Under the pieces are notes generated by a model. It did not search any database and was not told the origin of the DNA. It saw nothing but the letters and a program-made list of their open reading frames with translations. A stretch of 64,000 nucleotides of DNA from contig CM057231.1 in the NCBI GenBank assembly GCA_029891385.1, positions 61,363,103 through 61,427,102 on the forward strand, written 5' to 3'. Made by a program: the position numbers and the translations under genes. Source of the stretch: Erythroxylum novogranatense (taxonomy: Eukaryota > Streptophyta > Magnoliopsida > Malpighiales > Erythroxylaceae). Positions 1 to 10,799 of this stretch are shown here, piece after piece. Every line of letters starts with the position of its first letter. The stretch's first letter is position 1.

Positions 1-94
1 TTGAGGTAACAATTTGTAATCCTGCATTGCAAAATGAAACTGAAGTTCATATCAATAATGATCAACAGGACTTTCTTATTGCCGTTAGAAAAAC

Positions 95-257
95 ATCTAG
101 ATAGTGTACAAAATAACCATTATACCCTCTTACACATTTCTTATTGTTTAAAAATATTTCGCTATCTCACAGAAAATTATCTAGATAGTGTACAAAATAA
201 CCATTATACCCTCTTACACATTTCTTATCATTTAAATTTTTTTCGCTATCTCACAGA
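95..257. repeat. Tandem duplication, two 84-bp units
   Basis: Two nearly identical copies (about 95-173 and 179-257) begin ATCTAGATAGTG and end TCTCACAGA, offset by 84 bp. They differ mainly in the A/T-rich stretch near the end of each unit. The duplication lies just before copia reverse transcriptase remnants, so it probably belongs to the decayed outer copia element. An open frame runs through it, but that frame simply reads the duplicated text twice and is not believed to be a gene. Confidence 0.85.
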
Positions 258-299
258 GCCTTCCTTCTGAGCCTGAATGCCATTACTATCTCTACCAAC

Positions 300-617
300 T
301 TATCTGAGGATTTTTCCAATTAAAAGTAGAAACAAGCTATGAATGTGGAGATGGAGGCATTGGAAAAGAATAAAACTTGGAAATTAGTGAAGTTACTTGT
401 AGGAAAGAGACGAGTGGGTTGTGAGTGAGTATATATGGTGAAATATGGAGCCAATAGGTCAGTTGGGAGATACAAAGCACGACTAGTAGCAAAAGGCTAT
501 AGTCAGACTTACGAGATTGATTATTTAAAGACGTTTGCTCTTGTTGCAAAGATGAATATGGTTAGAGTATTATCGTCATTAGCAGCTATTTATGGTTGGG
601 AACTACAATTTGATTTC
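300..617 (+). pseudogene. Outer Ty1/copia element: N-terminal reverse transcriptase remnant
   Basis: The translation shows the start of a copia reverse transcriptase: a WKLV-like stretch near 378, then RYKARLVAKGYSQTY at about 470-515 and a degenerate TFALVAKMN, ending in LQFDF at 603-617. There is a frame break before 435 and no start codon or complete ORF. The domain stops in mid-sequence at 617 because another copia element is inserted there; the same domain resumes at 4931. Gag, protease and integrase of this outer element would lie before base 1. It is a dead copy. Confidence 0.85.
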
Positions 618-848
618 TGTTGAAGAACAGAGATTTAGATAAGATTGATCTTATGGGATAAGATAAGATCAACCTTGTGGGATAAGATTATTAGAAACAG
701 AAATCCCTATAACCAAGGGATTTCTGCTATAGACTTCTAGATATATTTTAGTTCAGATTGATACCTATTTTCTTGCTAGTTAAGTTGTATATATATATGT
801 ATCCGTATATATTAAATACAAGATAAGTTTTTCCTGAAAATCTTAACA
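618..848 (+). repeat. 5' LTR of the nested copia element
   Basis: This 231-bp LTR begins TGTTGAAG and ends CTTAACA. From about 660 to 848 it matches 4749-4930, including the shared stretch GGGATAAGATTATTAGAAAC. An A/T run near 788-815 includes a TATATATATA track. The next bases form a primer-binding site. Confidence 0.88.
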
Positions 849-862
849 TGTTATTAGAGCCC
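849..862 (+). other. Primer-binding site, initiator tRNA-Met type
   Basis: The bases TGTTATTAGAGCCC directly follow the 5' LTR. They resemble the usual plant copia site TGGTATCAGAGC with a few substitutions. Position and similarity support minus-strand priming by initiator tRNA-Met in the ancestral element. Confidence 0.75.
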
Positions 863-959
863 TAAAATTTTCTGGAAGTATTCTTTGTTATTCTTGGTAC
901 AACCTTCATTGTTGCCTTGGTTAGCCTTCATTGCTGCTTATTCTTGTCAGATTTCTCAA

Positions 960-1640
960 TCCCCATAAATGTTATTTTACCCAATCTTTCCCTTCTTTCA
1001 CCATGGCAAATTCTGAAACTTCAATCAATGATACGTGCATGCTTTTAACCACTGTAAAGGAGATTTGGGACTGTGTTCAACATATGTATTCAAAGGCATG
1101 CAATGCTGCTCAAATCAATGAAATTAAGATCAAAGCCCATGCCACCAAGCAAAGAGACAAATCAATCATAGAATATGCTAATAATCTGCAAACTCTGGGG
1201 CAAGAATATTATCAGGTCATTGAGATGAAAAGTCTTGACGTTGTTTTTTTGAAAAATTTCATAGGAAAAGAGTGCATTTATGATTTCTTGACTGGATTAA
1301 ACCCTGAATTTGATTAAGTCAGGGTTCAAATTCTTAGAAAGGAGTCCATACCCTCACTAGAAGAGGTTATTTCCCTGATTAGAGCAGAGGAGAGTAGAAG
1401 AAACGTGGAGCTTGAGCCCCAAAAGATGGATGGGTCAGCAATGGTTATAAAGGTAGATAAACAAGACAAAGAAACGAGTGATCAAGCCCAACTTAAGTAA
1501 TCTAGAAAGGGCAACTTGTGGAAGGAAAATAAGGATAATCTATGGTGCAAAAAATCGAGACATACAAAGGAGACCTGCAGGAAATTGAATGGGAAGCCAC
1601 CAAGTCATGAATGGGGAAATCGAGGAGGTCAATCACGACC
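960..1640 (+). pseudogene. copia gag remnant with degenerate zinc knuckle
   Basis: From an ATG near 1003 the frame runs to 1317 and gives a typical copia Gag core: an EIWDCVQHMYS segment, then KSIIEYANNLQTLGQEY and FLTGLNPEFD. It continues past a stop with ESIPSLEEVISLIRAEESRR. A nucleocapsid-like stretch at about 1545-1585 reads WCKKSRHTKETCRK, which keeps the His and last Cys of a CCHC zinc knuckle but has lost the first Cys. Stops at about 1315 and 1498 disable it. Confidence 0.82.
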
Positions 1641-1845
1641 ACGGGCACATTCGACTGAATAGAATGAAGATGAAGAAAATCCAGCAATAGGGATTCCAGC
1701 AGTAGGGAGCCTTAGCAATGAAGAGATTGAGAAATTAAGAGGTTTGTTGAGTTCCTTCGGACAGTCGAAAGGTACGTGTTCCTTTGCTCTCTTAGGTAAA
1801 CCTACATTCTCTTTGTATATGGACATCGTAGAAATTAAGTGTTAA

Positions 1846-2130
1846 AATAGCCCTTGGATTATAGACTTCGGGGCCACAGTCACATGACCCCTATATCACA
1901 GTTTTTTCACACGTACAACCCTAGTCTAAGTAATAGGAAAATCATAGTTGCCAATTGAGAATTAGTCACTGTTGCCAGTTGTGGAGACATAAAATTGAGC
2001 CCTACTCTCACTCTAAAAAATGCCTTATATGTACCAAAATTATCAACCAATCTAATCTCTATCCAAAGGCTTACTAATGACCTTAATTGTGTTGCCATTT
2101 TTTCTCCTTCTTGCTATGTTTTTCAAAACT
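1846..2130 (+). pseudogene. copia aspartic protease remnant
   Basis: After an in-frame stop the translation shows PWIIDFGA where copia proteases have a DSGA active site, so the catalytic Ser is changed to Phe. In other frames the downstream family pattern follows: HMTP, ANxELVTVA, LKNALYVPKLSTNLIS. Frameshifts separate the segments. It lies between gag and integrase, as expected. Confidence 0.78.
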
Positions 2131-2244
2131 AGGACAAGGGGAAGTGGATTGGACTTGCTAAGGAATGGAATGATCTCTAGCACCTTGAACCATATCAAAA
2201 AGCTACGATAAATACACCTTCATCCTTCCTTAGTTCTTCGAATA

Positions 2245-3148
2245 AAGATTCCATTTGGTTGCACCATCTCCGTCTAGATCATCCATCATTTAGAGTTCTA
2301 AAAACTATATTTCCCCACTTGTTTCAAGGATTAGATATCTCTGAATTTCATTGTTAAACTTGTGAATTGGCAAAACATATTCGTGTATCTTTTCCTATTA
2401 CTAATAAAAGAGCTTCTCATCCTTTTCATGCGTTTCATAGTGACATATGGGGTCCATCTACTATACCCAATATTTCTGGAGCCCGTTGGTTTGTATCTTT
2501 GATTGATGATTGTACTCGAGTTACATGGCTATTTCTCCTTAAACAAAAATTTGATGTAGGAACTGTTATTCCAAATTATCATTCAATGATTCATAATCAA
2601 TTTAGGGTAAAGATAAAGATTTTTAGAATAGACAATGCTAGAGAATATTTCAACCAAGTCTTATTTCCTTACTTCCAATCACATGGTATTATTCATGATT
2701 CATCCTGTGTTAATACACCTCAACAAATGGAGTGGCCGAAAGAAAAAGTGGACACCTACTTAATACCACTCGAGCCATACTTTTTTAAGGAAATGTCCCT
2801 AAATCTTATTGGGGTGAAGTAGTTCTTAATGCCATCTATATGATCAATAAACTACCCTCACGTGTTCTAGACAATAAGAGTCCTGTCAAGCTCCTGAACT
2901 CTTTTTACCCTCATTTTAGAACTTCCAACGGACTCACTCCTAGGGTATTTGGGTGTATTGCTTTTGTTCATATCCATAGCCAAAATTGGGGGAAGCTTGA
3001 TCCTAGAGCCATTAAGTGTGTGTTTCTAGGATACTCATCAAATCAAAAAGGATACAAGTGTTACAATTCGTCTACAAGAAGGACCTATATCTCAGTCGAT
3101 GTCACTTTCTCAGAGTGCAAATTCTTCTTTTCAAAGTCCTATGTATAG
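2245..3148 (+). pseudogene. copia integrase remnant
   Basis: The region holds the gag-pre-integrase zinc motif (LHHLRLDHPSF, then HC-TCELAKH across a stop at 2355), the integrase core starting near 2430 with HSDIWGP (first catalytic Asp), and RIDNAREYF (second Asp). The third catalytic block is damaged: NTPQQ is followed by a changed reading and a stop at 2820. The C-terminal region continues at 2840-3148 with FGCIAFVH, LDPRAIKCVFLGYS and GYKCYN. The order is intact but the protein is broken in at least three places. Confidence 0.87.
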
Positions 3149-3159
3149 GGGGAGAATAG

Positions 3160-4748
3160 CATAATGGAAGATAGTCCTTGTAGTTCCTTCAAACCAATAA
3201 ATACCCTAGACCTCATTCGTACTCCAACTCTTGTCCACACAACCCAACCAAATTCTATCAGCATCATAGAACCCGAGCCAAGTCCAGATACAGAACCTCC
3301 TGAGTTAACTCCTATCCTAGCCAAACCCCCCCTCAAGTTTCCAAGTTTTCCTCAAGTATACTCAAGGAGAAAAGACATTCCAACACCAGAGCAAACTTAA
3401 GACACTCCACTGAAGCAACTCCAGACATTCCAGTATTGAAGCAAGTTCAAGAATCAAATCCTAGTCCTGGAAATGAGATCACTGTGAGTCCTCAACCATG
3501 CTCAAATATCCAAACAAGTAAACATTCCACTAATCCAAGTGATCATTTAGACCTTCCTATTGTTGTTAGAAAAGGAACTAGAGAATGCACCCGTCGACCG
3601 CTCTATCCACTTTCCCATTATATCTCCTTCAAATACCTCTCGCCTACCCATAAAAGGTTTATTGTGAGTTTAAATACAATTGCTATTCCTAACATTGTTT
3701 TGAGGCCTTATCAAAAAAGAAATGGAGAGATGCTATGAGAGAAGAAATGAATGCTTTGGAGAAGAATCATACTTGGGAGGTTGTTGACAAACCGAGAGGG
3801 AAGAACATTTTGACTGTAAGTGGATCTACACACTAAAATACAAGGCCGATGGTTCCTTAGAGAGATATAAAGCTAAGTTGGTAGCTAAAGGATACACTCA
3901 GACTTATGGAGTGGATTATCGGCAGACATTTGCCCAGTTGCGAAGATGAACACAGTAAGGATCTTGCTGTCCTTGGCAACTCATTTTGACTAGCAACTTC
4001 TTCAGTATGACATTAAGAATGCTTTTTTTCATGGAGATCTCAATGAAGAAATATACATGAATGTTGCACCCGGATTTACAGAAGATACAGGTAACAAGGT
4101 GTGTAAATTGAGAAAGGCTCTCTACAGACTAAAACAATTTCCAAGAACCTGGTTTGGTAGGTTTGCAAAAGTGATGAAAGAACCAGGATATAAGCAGAGT
4201 CAAAGGGATCATACTCTTTTCATGAAACACTGAAAAACAGGAGGGGTGACTATTATTTTGATCTACGTGGATGACATTATAATGACGGGAAATGATGAAA
4301 AAGAGAAGCTGGAATTGAAGCAGAAACTGTTAAAGGAATTTGAGATAAAAGAATTAGGAAAACTAAAGTATTTCATCAGTATTGAAGTGGCATATTCAAA
4401 GCAAGGGATATTCATCTCTCAACAAAAATATGTTGCATATTGATTAGTGGAAATTGAGAAACTTAGGTGCAAACTGATGTCTACTCCAATGGATTCAAAT
4501 TACAAACTTGGAGAAACAAAGGAAGAACCGGCAGTGGACGAGAACATTTATCAGTGACTAGTGGGCAAGCTAATATATTTAGCACATACTCGGCCAGATA
4601 TAGCACATTCAGTGAGTGTAATTAGGCAATTTATGCACGACCCCTGCATTACTTGAAAGGCAGTCCAGGCAAGAGAATATTGTTTAAAAGAGGCCATATA
4701 CTATCCTTAGAAATCTACACTGATGCAGACCATGTAGGATCTCCGGTT
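3160..4748 (+). pseudogene. copia linker, reverse transcriptase and truncated RNase H
   Basis: A Pro/Ser-rich linker (3164-3700) leads into reverse transcriptase: a WRDAM-like start near 3722, [16 protein letters not shown] near 3865, NAFFHGDLNEEIYM near 4020 and the catalytic YVDDIIMTGND at about 4263-4295. A segment with AHTRPDIAHSVSVIRQF follows near 4580. RNase H begins IYTDADHVGSPVDIRST near 4710 and is cut off at about 4748, where LTR sequence takes over. Numerous stops and frameshifts are present. Confidence 0.85.
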
Positions 4749-4930
4749 GACATAAGATCAACAATCTTATGGGATAAGATTATTAGAAACAAAAATCCCT
4801 ATAATCATGGGATTTTTGCTATAGACTTCTATATATGGTTTAGTTCAGATTGATACCTATTTTCCTTCTGGTTAAGTTGTATATATATATATATATAAAT
4901 ACAAGATAAGTTTTTTTGGAAATCTTAACA
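4749..4930 (+). repeat. 3' LTR of the nested copia element, 5'-truncated
   Basis: This matches 660-848 of the 5' LTR but lacks about the first 40 bp. RNase H coding sequence runs directly into it at AAGATCAAC, a stretch also present in the 5' LTR at the corresponding place (about 664). A deletion through short microhomology is the simplest explanation. The right end AATCTTAACA is intact and is followed by the target duplication. Confidence 0.85.
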
Positions 4931-5985
4931 ATTTCAAGAATGCATGTTTACATGGAGATCTTGAAGAAGAAATTTACATGAAAGTTTCATTAGGTTATGG
5001 GAAAAATTTGGCTGCTCATACAGTGTGTAAGTTGAAGAAGGCATTGTATGGCCTTAAACAATTTCCTTGAGCACGGTTTAGAAGATTTGCAAGAGTTATG
5101 TTGGCTATAGGATATGGACGAAGTCAAGGAGGTCGTAAATTGTTTACCAAACACTCTCTTTCAAGGGAAGTTGTAGCTCTTCTAAATGTTGATGAAATAA
5201 TAATAGTGATGGGAGATGATGATAAAGAGAAACTGTTGTTGAGTCAACGATTAGTTAAGGAATTTGAGATTAAGGTATTGGGAAGGTTAAAATATTTCCT
5301 TGGAATTGAAGTTACACATTCTAGACAAGGAATTTTTTTTCTAGCAACGAAAGTGTGTTACAGGTCTTCTCAAGGACATAAAGACAACATGCTAAACTGC
5401 AAGCACTCCTAATGATTCGAATCTTAAGCTTAGAAAAGTACAGCGAATAGAGAGATGTATTAGCATCTAGTAGGAAGACTAATTTGTTTTACTTGAATAT
5501 CTTAAAGGAACATCAGGGAAGGGTATTTTGTTCAAAAGAAATGGAGGTTTGGTTCTTGAGTATACAGTGATGCTGATTATGCTAGATCAACTTCAGTATA
5601 TTGCATTTTTCTTGGTGAGAATCTTGTAACTTGGGGAAGCAAAAAACAAGTTGTCGTGGCTCAATCAAGTGCAGAGGCTGAGTTTAGGGCAACGGCCCCA
5701 AGGTGTGTGTGAATTACTCTGGTTGAAGATTATTCTTGAAGAATTGAAGATTAAGTGGGATGGTCCTATAAGACTATATTGTGACAACAAATTTGCAATC
5801 AGCATAGCTCACAACCCAGTTCACTATGATCAAACGAGGTACATTGAAATCGATAAACACTTTATCAAGGAAAAGATAGAAAGTGGATTAACTTGTACAA
5901 CTTATGTGTCTAATCATGGTCAGTTGGCTGACATTCTCGGTTTGAGTAGCTCAATTTTTCAACTATTATATCCAAGCTGATGTAA
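4931..5985 (+). pseudogene. Outer copia element: reverse transcriptase and RNase H, continued
   Basis: The domain broken at 617 resumes here with [16 protein letters not shown], then [13 protein letters not shown]. The catalytic region is degenerate: VDEIIIVMGDDD (about 5190) instead of YVDDIIITGDD. RLVKEFEIKVLGRLKYFLGIEV follows. RNase H appears in pieces at 5490-5945, with SSAEAEFRA, LYCDNKFAISIAHNPV and HYDQTRYIEIDKHFI. Stops and small deletions show it is dead. Confidence 0.88.
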
Positions 5986-6024
5986 TAAGAATGGAGAATA
6001 CCTATTCACCAGATGGAGGAAGAT

Positions 6025-6224
6025 TGTGGCAGAATCATGTATATTAATTGATTTTCTTATCACATTAGAATATCTCATAAATCATGAGATTAAAGAGTAT
6101 CCCATAAATTATGAGATTAGATATTTTGTTCCCATTTATAGGTATTAGAATTTTTTATATAAGCTATGTTTGTTGCAAACATTAAAAATTTGCAAAAAAT
6201 ACAGTTCCTGTTCAAATTTTAACA
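6025..6224 (+). repeat. Probable 3' LTR of the outer copia element
   Basis: After the end of RNase H a purine-rich tract AGATGGAGGAAGAT (6011-6024) could be the polypurine tract. It is followed by TGTGGCAGAATCATG. The stretch ends ATTTTAACA at 6224, giving TG...CA ends and a length near 200 bp. Its partner 5' LTR would lie outside the window, so the boundaries rest on position and terminal bases only. Confidence 0.6.
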
Positions 6225-7575
6225 CTAGGTATGCGATATGTACTTTTGTTTCTTCTTTCAATTGAGTTTATTTATTTTTTGTTCGCTTAAAACTCTTGAA
6301 CATGCCTTTAACAGATCCAAATTCAATCAAGATGTAGGAAACGCAGCTTTACTTGAGAGAAGTTGCTTTTACTTTCAGATGTACTATGTTATTAACCTTT
6401 TAAATGATGCTCTTTCTGTAAAGAAGAAAATTTAAGCGTGAATTCTGAGTGTATGTTTGTTGTTAAAGCGTCAGAATCACAGGTAATATGAAATAGGAAA
6501 GTTGGGATTAGAAAGGCAGAGGGAAAAAAATGCATTAAAATGGGTATGGTCTCTGTCAGCATATCCATAGTTATGAGCGGAAAACAGCTCGTTTCATTGT
6601 TGAATCACAATGTTAAAGAGGAATGAAGATGTGACGTGACATTACATCTTGGTATGTGGATAATGAAATTTTGATTAGGGCTTCCTGAATTTGGGGCTGG
6701 AAATGGATAGGACAAAGAATGCCATTTTGTATTGCGGTGTTTCTTAAGCCCATTTCAATGTGTAGACCCCGGAGTTCTATCTTGTGCTGAAATTGATTCT
6801 CATTCTTACGACTTCATGAAATGTGAGCAACAGTTGACTGAAGTGCAATTGTTTAACAAATATTTATGTGGACTGATTTCATCGTTATTTTGGTGTATCA
6901 TTTCTACATGTTCTTCAGTCTCCAGCCTCCTGATGGTTTGCACTGGCTACTGAACTTGCCCAAGGAAGAAGATAAATGTGTGTACGCAATCTAGTAACTC
7001 TGGCATTTAGACTCAAATTGGGCGATCAAACTAGCATTGATAATAATGGATTTGCACGTGCATTTCTCTTAATGGAAAGAAAAGGAGTTAAAATAAAATC
7101 TTAGACACAATACTAGCTAGCTGGGTCGACACTTCTATTTCTGTTGAAGTGAAGAAGTTGGATATATAAAAGTTTTCCCCTTGGCTTTCAAGTGTATGGC
7201 AGAACTTCACCACCGGATATGACAGAACTCGTGACCTCCTATGCACGGTTGAACTCCGTCTCCAATCCTCCTTTGGTCTGTGTTACTAATAATAATAGAA
7301 GTATGCAACCAATCTATGGACTCAACTGGACAAATTTACCTTAGCAAGTACGTACTTCCTTAAGAACCAGGTAAATCAGTACATTCTCTAATTTAATTTT
7401 TAGTATTGACAGGTAGTTAGTCACGCATGACATTTCTATACAAGAAATATTAAGTACCCGACATCCTCTTGACACTTGAAATCTTAAGATTCCAGTAGAA
7501 GAAGAATCATCCAAGTATTTATGGAGTTGCTGCTTCCTTAGCCAACCTGCCACATCGTCATCTCTCCACCAATAC
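6225..7575. other. Gene-free upstream flank of the PPR gene
   Basis: No conserved protein, RNA gene or clear repeat is seen on either strand. Short open frames (for example 6238-6435 and 6732-6953) lack recognisable domains. This stretch probably includes the promoter and 5' leader of the PPR gene. Confidence 0.5.
7163..7171 (+). promoter_or_regulatory. Candidate TATA box for the PPR gene
   Basis: TATATAAAA lies about 405 bp upstream of the PPR start codon in a less A/T-rich local context. It fits a plant TATA box, but the leader would be long or spliced, and other A/T-rich stretches occur nearby. There is no transcript evidence. Confidence 0.3.
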
Positions 7576-9591
7576 ATGAAAGTCGCAACTCCTCTTCCTC
7601 GCTACTTGTCGACTGCTAAACGGCCGCTATGTTCCTCACCAATCTATGAGGGGTTCGCAACTCATGCAGAAGACTTGTGTGCTAGGCTTCTGGACCGATA
7701 CCCACATATCGAAACGCTTAAAAAGCTGCATTGCAAGATTTTACGTGACCCAAGTCTGCGCCCAAGCACTTCTCTTGCCATCAAGTTAATGATATGCTAT
7801 TCTGCTTGTGGAGAGCCCAGCTTTACACACCACGTGTTTGATGAAATTAACCAAAGGAATGTTGTGATCTTTAACGTAATGATTAGAAGTTACGTCAACA
7901 ACCGTTTATACCCAAATGCTTTACTTCTTTACAAAACCATGTTAAGCCAAGGAGTTAACCCTGATCACTATACATACCCTTGCATCTTAAAAGCTTGTTC
8001 TGGGTCTACCAATCTGTGGCTCGGTATGCAAATTCATGGAGCTATTGCTAGAGTTGGGCTTTGCTCTCATCCATTCGTTGGAAATGCCCTCGTTGCTACG
8101 TACGGCAAGTGTAAACGTTTGGTGGAGGCTCGGCAAGTTCTTGATGAGATGCCACGAAAAGATTTGGTCTCTTGGAACTCAATGGTTGCTGCGTACGCAC
8201 AAAATAAATGTTTTAATGATGCTTTGGAGCTTTGTACAAAAATGGAAGCTCTAAAATTACAACCTGATGCTTCTACAATGGCTAGCCTCTTGCCGGCAGT
8301 GACGAATACCTCCTCTGAGAATATTCTGTATATTAAGGGCTTGTTTGTCGAGCTCCGCAAAAAAGATTTGATTTCCTGGAATGTGATGATAACAGTATAC
8401 GTGAAGAATGCCATGCCTAATGAGGCAGTCGAATTGTATAAACAAATGGAATTTCATGGAGTTGAACCAAATGCTGTTACAATTACGAGCATTCTTCCAG
8501 CTTGTGGGGATCTTTCAGCCGTGTTGCTAGGAAGGCGAATACATGAGTATGTTAAAAGGAAGAAGCTTCAACCAAATTTACTCTTGGAGAATGCACTAAT
8601 CGATATGTATGCAAGGTGTGGATGCTTAGCGGATGCCAGAGCGGTGTTTGATCAGATGCTATCTAGGGATGTTATTTCATGGACTTGTATCATATCTGCC
8701 TATGGTATGAGCGGCCAAGGAGACAATGCTGTGGCACTTTTTGCTGAAATGCGAAGTTCTGGCATGAGTCCAGATCATATTGCTTTTGTTTCTGTCTTAG
8801 CTGCTTGCAGCCATGCAGGATTATTGGATGAGGGAAGATTCTACTTTAGCTTGATGTCCGAGTATGGCATAGTTCCCAGCTTAGAACACTGTGCTTGCAT
8901 GGTAGATCTATTAGGACGTGCCGGGCGATTAGATGAGGCAATCGGTTTTATAAGAAAGATGCCTATGGAGCCTAATGAAAGGATCTGGGGTGCTTTGTTG
9001 AGTGCCTGTAGGGTTCATTCTAGCATGGACATTGGACTTGTGGCTGCTGATCATCTGTTCCAATTGGCTCCAGAACAGTCAGGTTACTATGTCCTGTTGT
9101 CTAACATTTATGCCAAGGCTGGAAGATGGCAAGATGTTACTAACGTGAGATCAATCATGAAAAAAAAGGGGATAAAAAAGGTTCCTGGTATCAGCAATGT
9201 TGAACTCAATCATCGTGTTTACACCTTTCTTGCAGGTGATAGGTCACATCTGCAATCAAGAGAGATCTACAAAGAATTAGATGTACTGGTTGGAAAAATG
9301 AAAGAGTTTGGATATACGCCTCAGACTGATTCTGCCCTTCATGATGTAGAAGAGGAGGATAAGGAATGCCATTTGGCAGTCCATAGTGAGAAGCTCGCTA
9401 TTGTTTTTGCTATTCTGAATACCAAACCCAATATTCCAATCAGAGTAACGAAGAATCTTCGTGTTTGTGGAGATTGCCATATTTCTGCCAAGATTATCTC
9501 CAAGATTTCCCAACGTGAAATTGTTATTAGGGACGTACGCCGCTTTCACCATTTTCATGATGGGATTTGTTCTTGTGGGGATTACTGGTAA
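7576..9591 (+). CDS. PLS-class pentatricopeptide repeat protein with C-terminal DYW domain
   Basis: A single uninterrupted frame encodes 671 residues. The N-terminus is basic and Ser-rich (about residues 1-30), as in a mitochondrial or plastid targeting peptide. PPR motifs follow; clear ones start near residues 95, 196, 264 and 365 (RDVISW type). After the E motifs a PG box lies at 537-538. The DYW domain, about 135 residues as usual, has the deaminase HSE (603-605), CGDCH (631-635) and terminal CSCGDYW (665-671), so the zinc and catalytic residues look intact. Such proteins bind organelle transcripts and many edit C to U. Sequence recall suggests it corresponds to Arabidopsis At3g49142. The segment between about 232 and 262 is shorter than a full repeat pair. 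The ATG at 7576 gives the expected leader. No intron is needed, as is usual for the class. RNA target unknown. Confidence 0.97.
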   Translation: MKVATPLPRYLSTAKRPLCSSPIYEGFATHAEDLCARLLDRYPHIETLKKLHCKILRDPSLRPSTSLAIKLMICYSACGEPSFTHHVFDEINQRNVVIFNVMIRSYVNNRLYPNALLLYKTMLSQGVNPDHYTYPCILKACSGSTNLWLGMQIHGAIARVGLCSHPFVGNALVATYGKCKRLVEARQVLDEMPRKDLVSWNSMVAAYAQNKCFNDALELCTKMEALKLQPDASTMASLLPAVTNTSSENILYIKGLFVELRKKDLISWNVMITVYVKNAMPNEAVELYKQMEFHGVEPNAVTITSILPACGDLSAVLLGRRIHEYVKRKKLQPNLLLENALIDMYARCGCLADARAVFDQMLSRDVISWTCIISAYGMSGQGDNAVALFAEMRSSGMSPDHIAFVSVLAACSHAGLLDEGRFYFSLMSEYGIVPSLEHCACMVDLLGRAGRLDEAIGFIRKMPMEPNERIWGALLSACRVHSSMDIGLVAADHLFQLAPEQSGYYVLLSNIYAKAGRWQDVTNVRSIMKKKGIKKVPGISNVELNHRVYTFLAGDRSHLQSREIYKELDVLVGKMKEFGYTPQTDSALHDVEEEDKECHLAVHSEKLAIVFAILNTKPNIPIRVTKNLRVCGDCHISAKIISKISQREIVIRDVRRFHHFHDGICSCGDYW

Positions 9592-9596
9592 CAATT

Positions 9597-9658
9597 GCAG
9601 ATTCCAAGTAATTTCCAGATTGCATTTGCAGATTCCAAGTAATTTCCAGATTGCATTT
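9597..9658 (+). repeat. Perfect 31-bp tandem duplication just after the PPR stop codon
   Basis: The unit starting GCAGATTCCAAGTAATTTCC occurs twice without difference (9597-9627 and 9628-9658), starting 5 bp after the stop codon. It therefore lies in the presumed 3' UTR. Perfect identity suggests a recent replication-slippage duplication. Confidence 0.95.
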
Positions 9659-9659
9659 C

Positions 9660-10799
9660 CCCCGCTGTCAGAAGATAAATTGAACGTGTCTTGGGGAAAT
9701 TGCAGGGTGAGATTCTGAATCCCTTCACAGTAACTATTATTTTGCATTAATCGAAATTTTATTATTAATTATTTAATAAATTAGTAAATATTGATTATAT
9801 TAAATCTTATTCTATTCAATTTTTTTGTAACATAACAATCACTAAAATTTAAAATAGTAAAAATTGTTACTTCTCTTTTCTCCTCTAGTTCTGTATCTCT
9901 TTCCTCGGAATTTTACAGTACTTTTAGTTGTGTCTCTTAGGCTTTAAGTCTTTGTTTTCATGTAGCATTTGCTATCTTGTTTTTCTTTCGTTTGTTTGTG
10001 TTCATTGAGTTTGGTCCATTTACGTGTTTTGTTTTGTTCATACATTTAGTCTTTTTCTTTATTGGTTGGAGATGTTACTTTTTGAATTTCATCTTACTAA
10101 TGGAAAAGGTTGTGTGTAGGATTTTGGCCATCGTGTTAGATTAGCAACTCATTCAAATTTCAAGGAGTTTGTCCTGACTGCTGGCTTCCTCCCTATTCCA
10201 AACCTCCATCCTCCTCTTTTCTCTCCTATCATCATCCAATCAACTGCTAACCCCATCCCCTTTAAATTTGCAAACATCAAATCTATATAGCCTTTAAACT
10301 CTTAACCCCTTATACAAATTCTTCTTTAACCCTATCCAAAACCATAACCCAATCCCAAAGTTGACCTTTGAGTCTTTAGTGGTTTCTTCCATATTCAAAC
10401 ACCTCTCTTACACTTCTTGACCACTGTCTTCCATTTTTAGACATTTCACTATACCACTCTGCTCTTCCTTCATTGACTTAATCTCCTCTAGACCCCTCTC
10501 TAGTGTTCCCCCTTTTCGGTAGAAGCATACTAGGAACTTTATCCTTAGTGACTTCACCTTTGCAGAAGGAACAATCCCACTAGGACTCTTCCCTCGTTCC
10601 TTTAAAGAGAAATAAATAGTTAACTTTATAGTAACACCAAGAGTCTTAAAATTTATAAATTTTCTCATAACATTTTTCTTTAACAAAAGAATAACTTATT
10701 TGGTTGTCTATAAAGTTGTGAATACTAAATGGAGCAAATACATATTGTAAGAAGTGCTAGTCCCAAATAATGATGTCTTTCTCTTCAAATTTACCTCCT
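9660..10799. other. Gene-free downstream flank
   Basis: A/T-rich sequence. An open frame on the minus strand at 10408-10686 is Lys/Glu-rich but matches no family I recognise. The T-rich stretch 9880-10080 may include 3' UTR or terminator sequence of the PPR gene. Nothing else can be supported. Confidence 0.5.

Larger units (their letters stand above)
618..4930 (+). mobile_element. Nested Ty1/copia retrotransposon inside another copia element
   Basis: The element runs from an LTR starting TGTTGAAGAACAG at 618 to an LTR ending AATCTTAACA at 4930. It is flanked by the 5-bp target duplication ATTTC (613-617 and 4931-4935). Inside, in the usual copia order, are a primer-binding site, gag, protease, integrase, reverse transcriptase and part of RNase H, all with stops and frameshifts. 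Removing the insertion and one duplication rejoins the host reverse transcriptase in frame. The 3' end of the coding region and the start of the 3' LTR are missing. Confidence 0.92.

Noticed and set aside
6732..6953. 73-codon frame upstream of the PPR gene, Cys/Ser-rich
   Set aside because: No domain, signal or homology recognised, and the length is expected by chance.
8067..8457. Open frames antisense to or overlapping the PPR gene
   Set aside because: They lie wholly within the PPR coding sequence on the other strand and have no family features.
10408..10686. 92-codon Lys/Glu-rich minus-strand frame
   Set aside because: Unrecognised, isolated and near decayed LINE sequence; too weak to call a gene.
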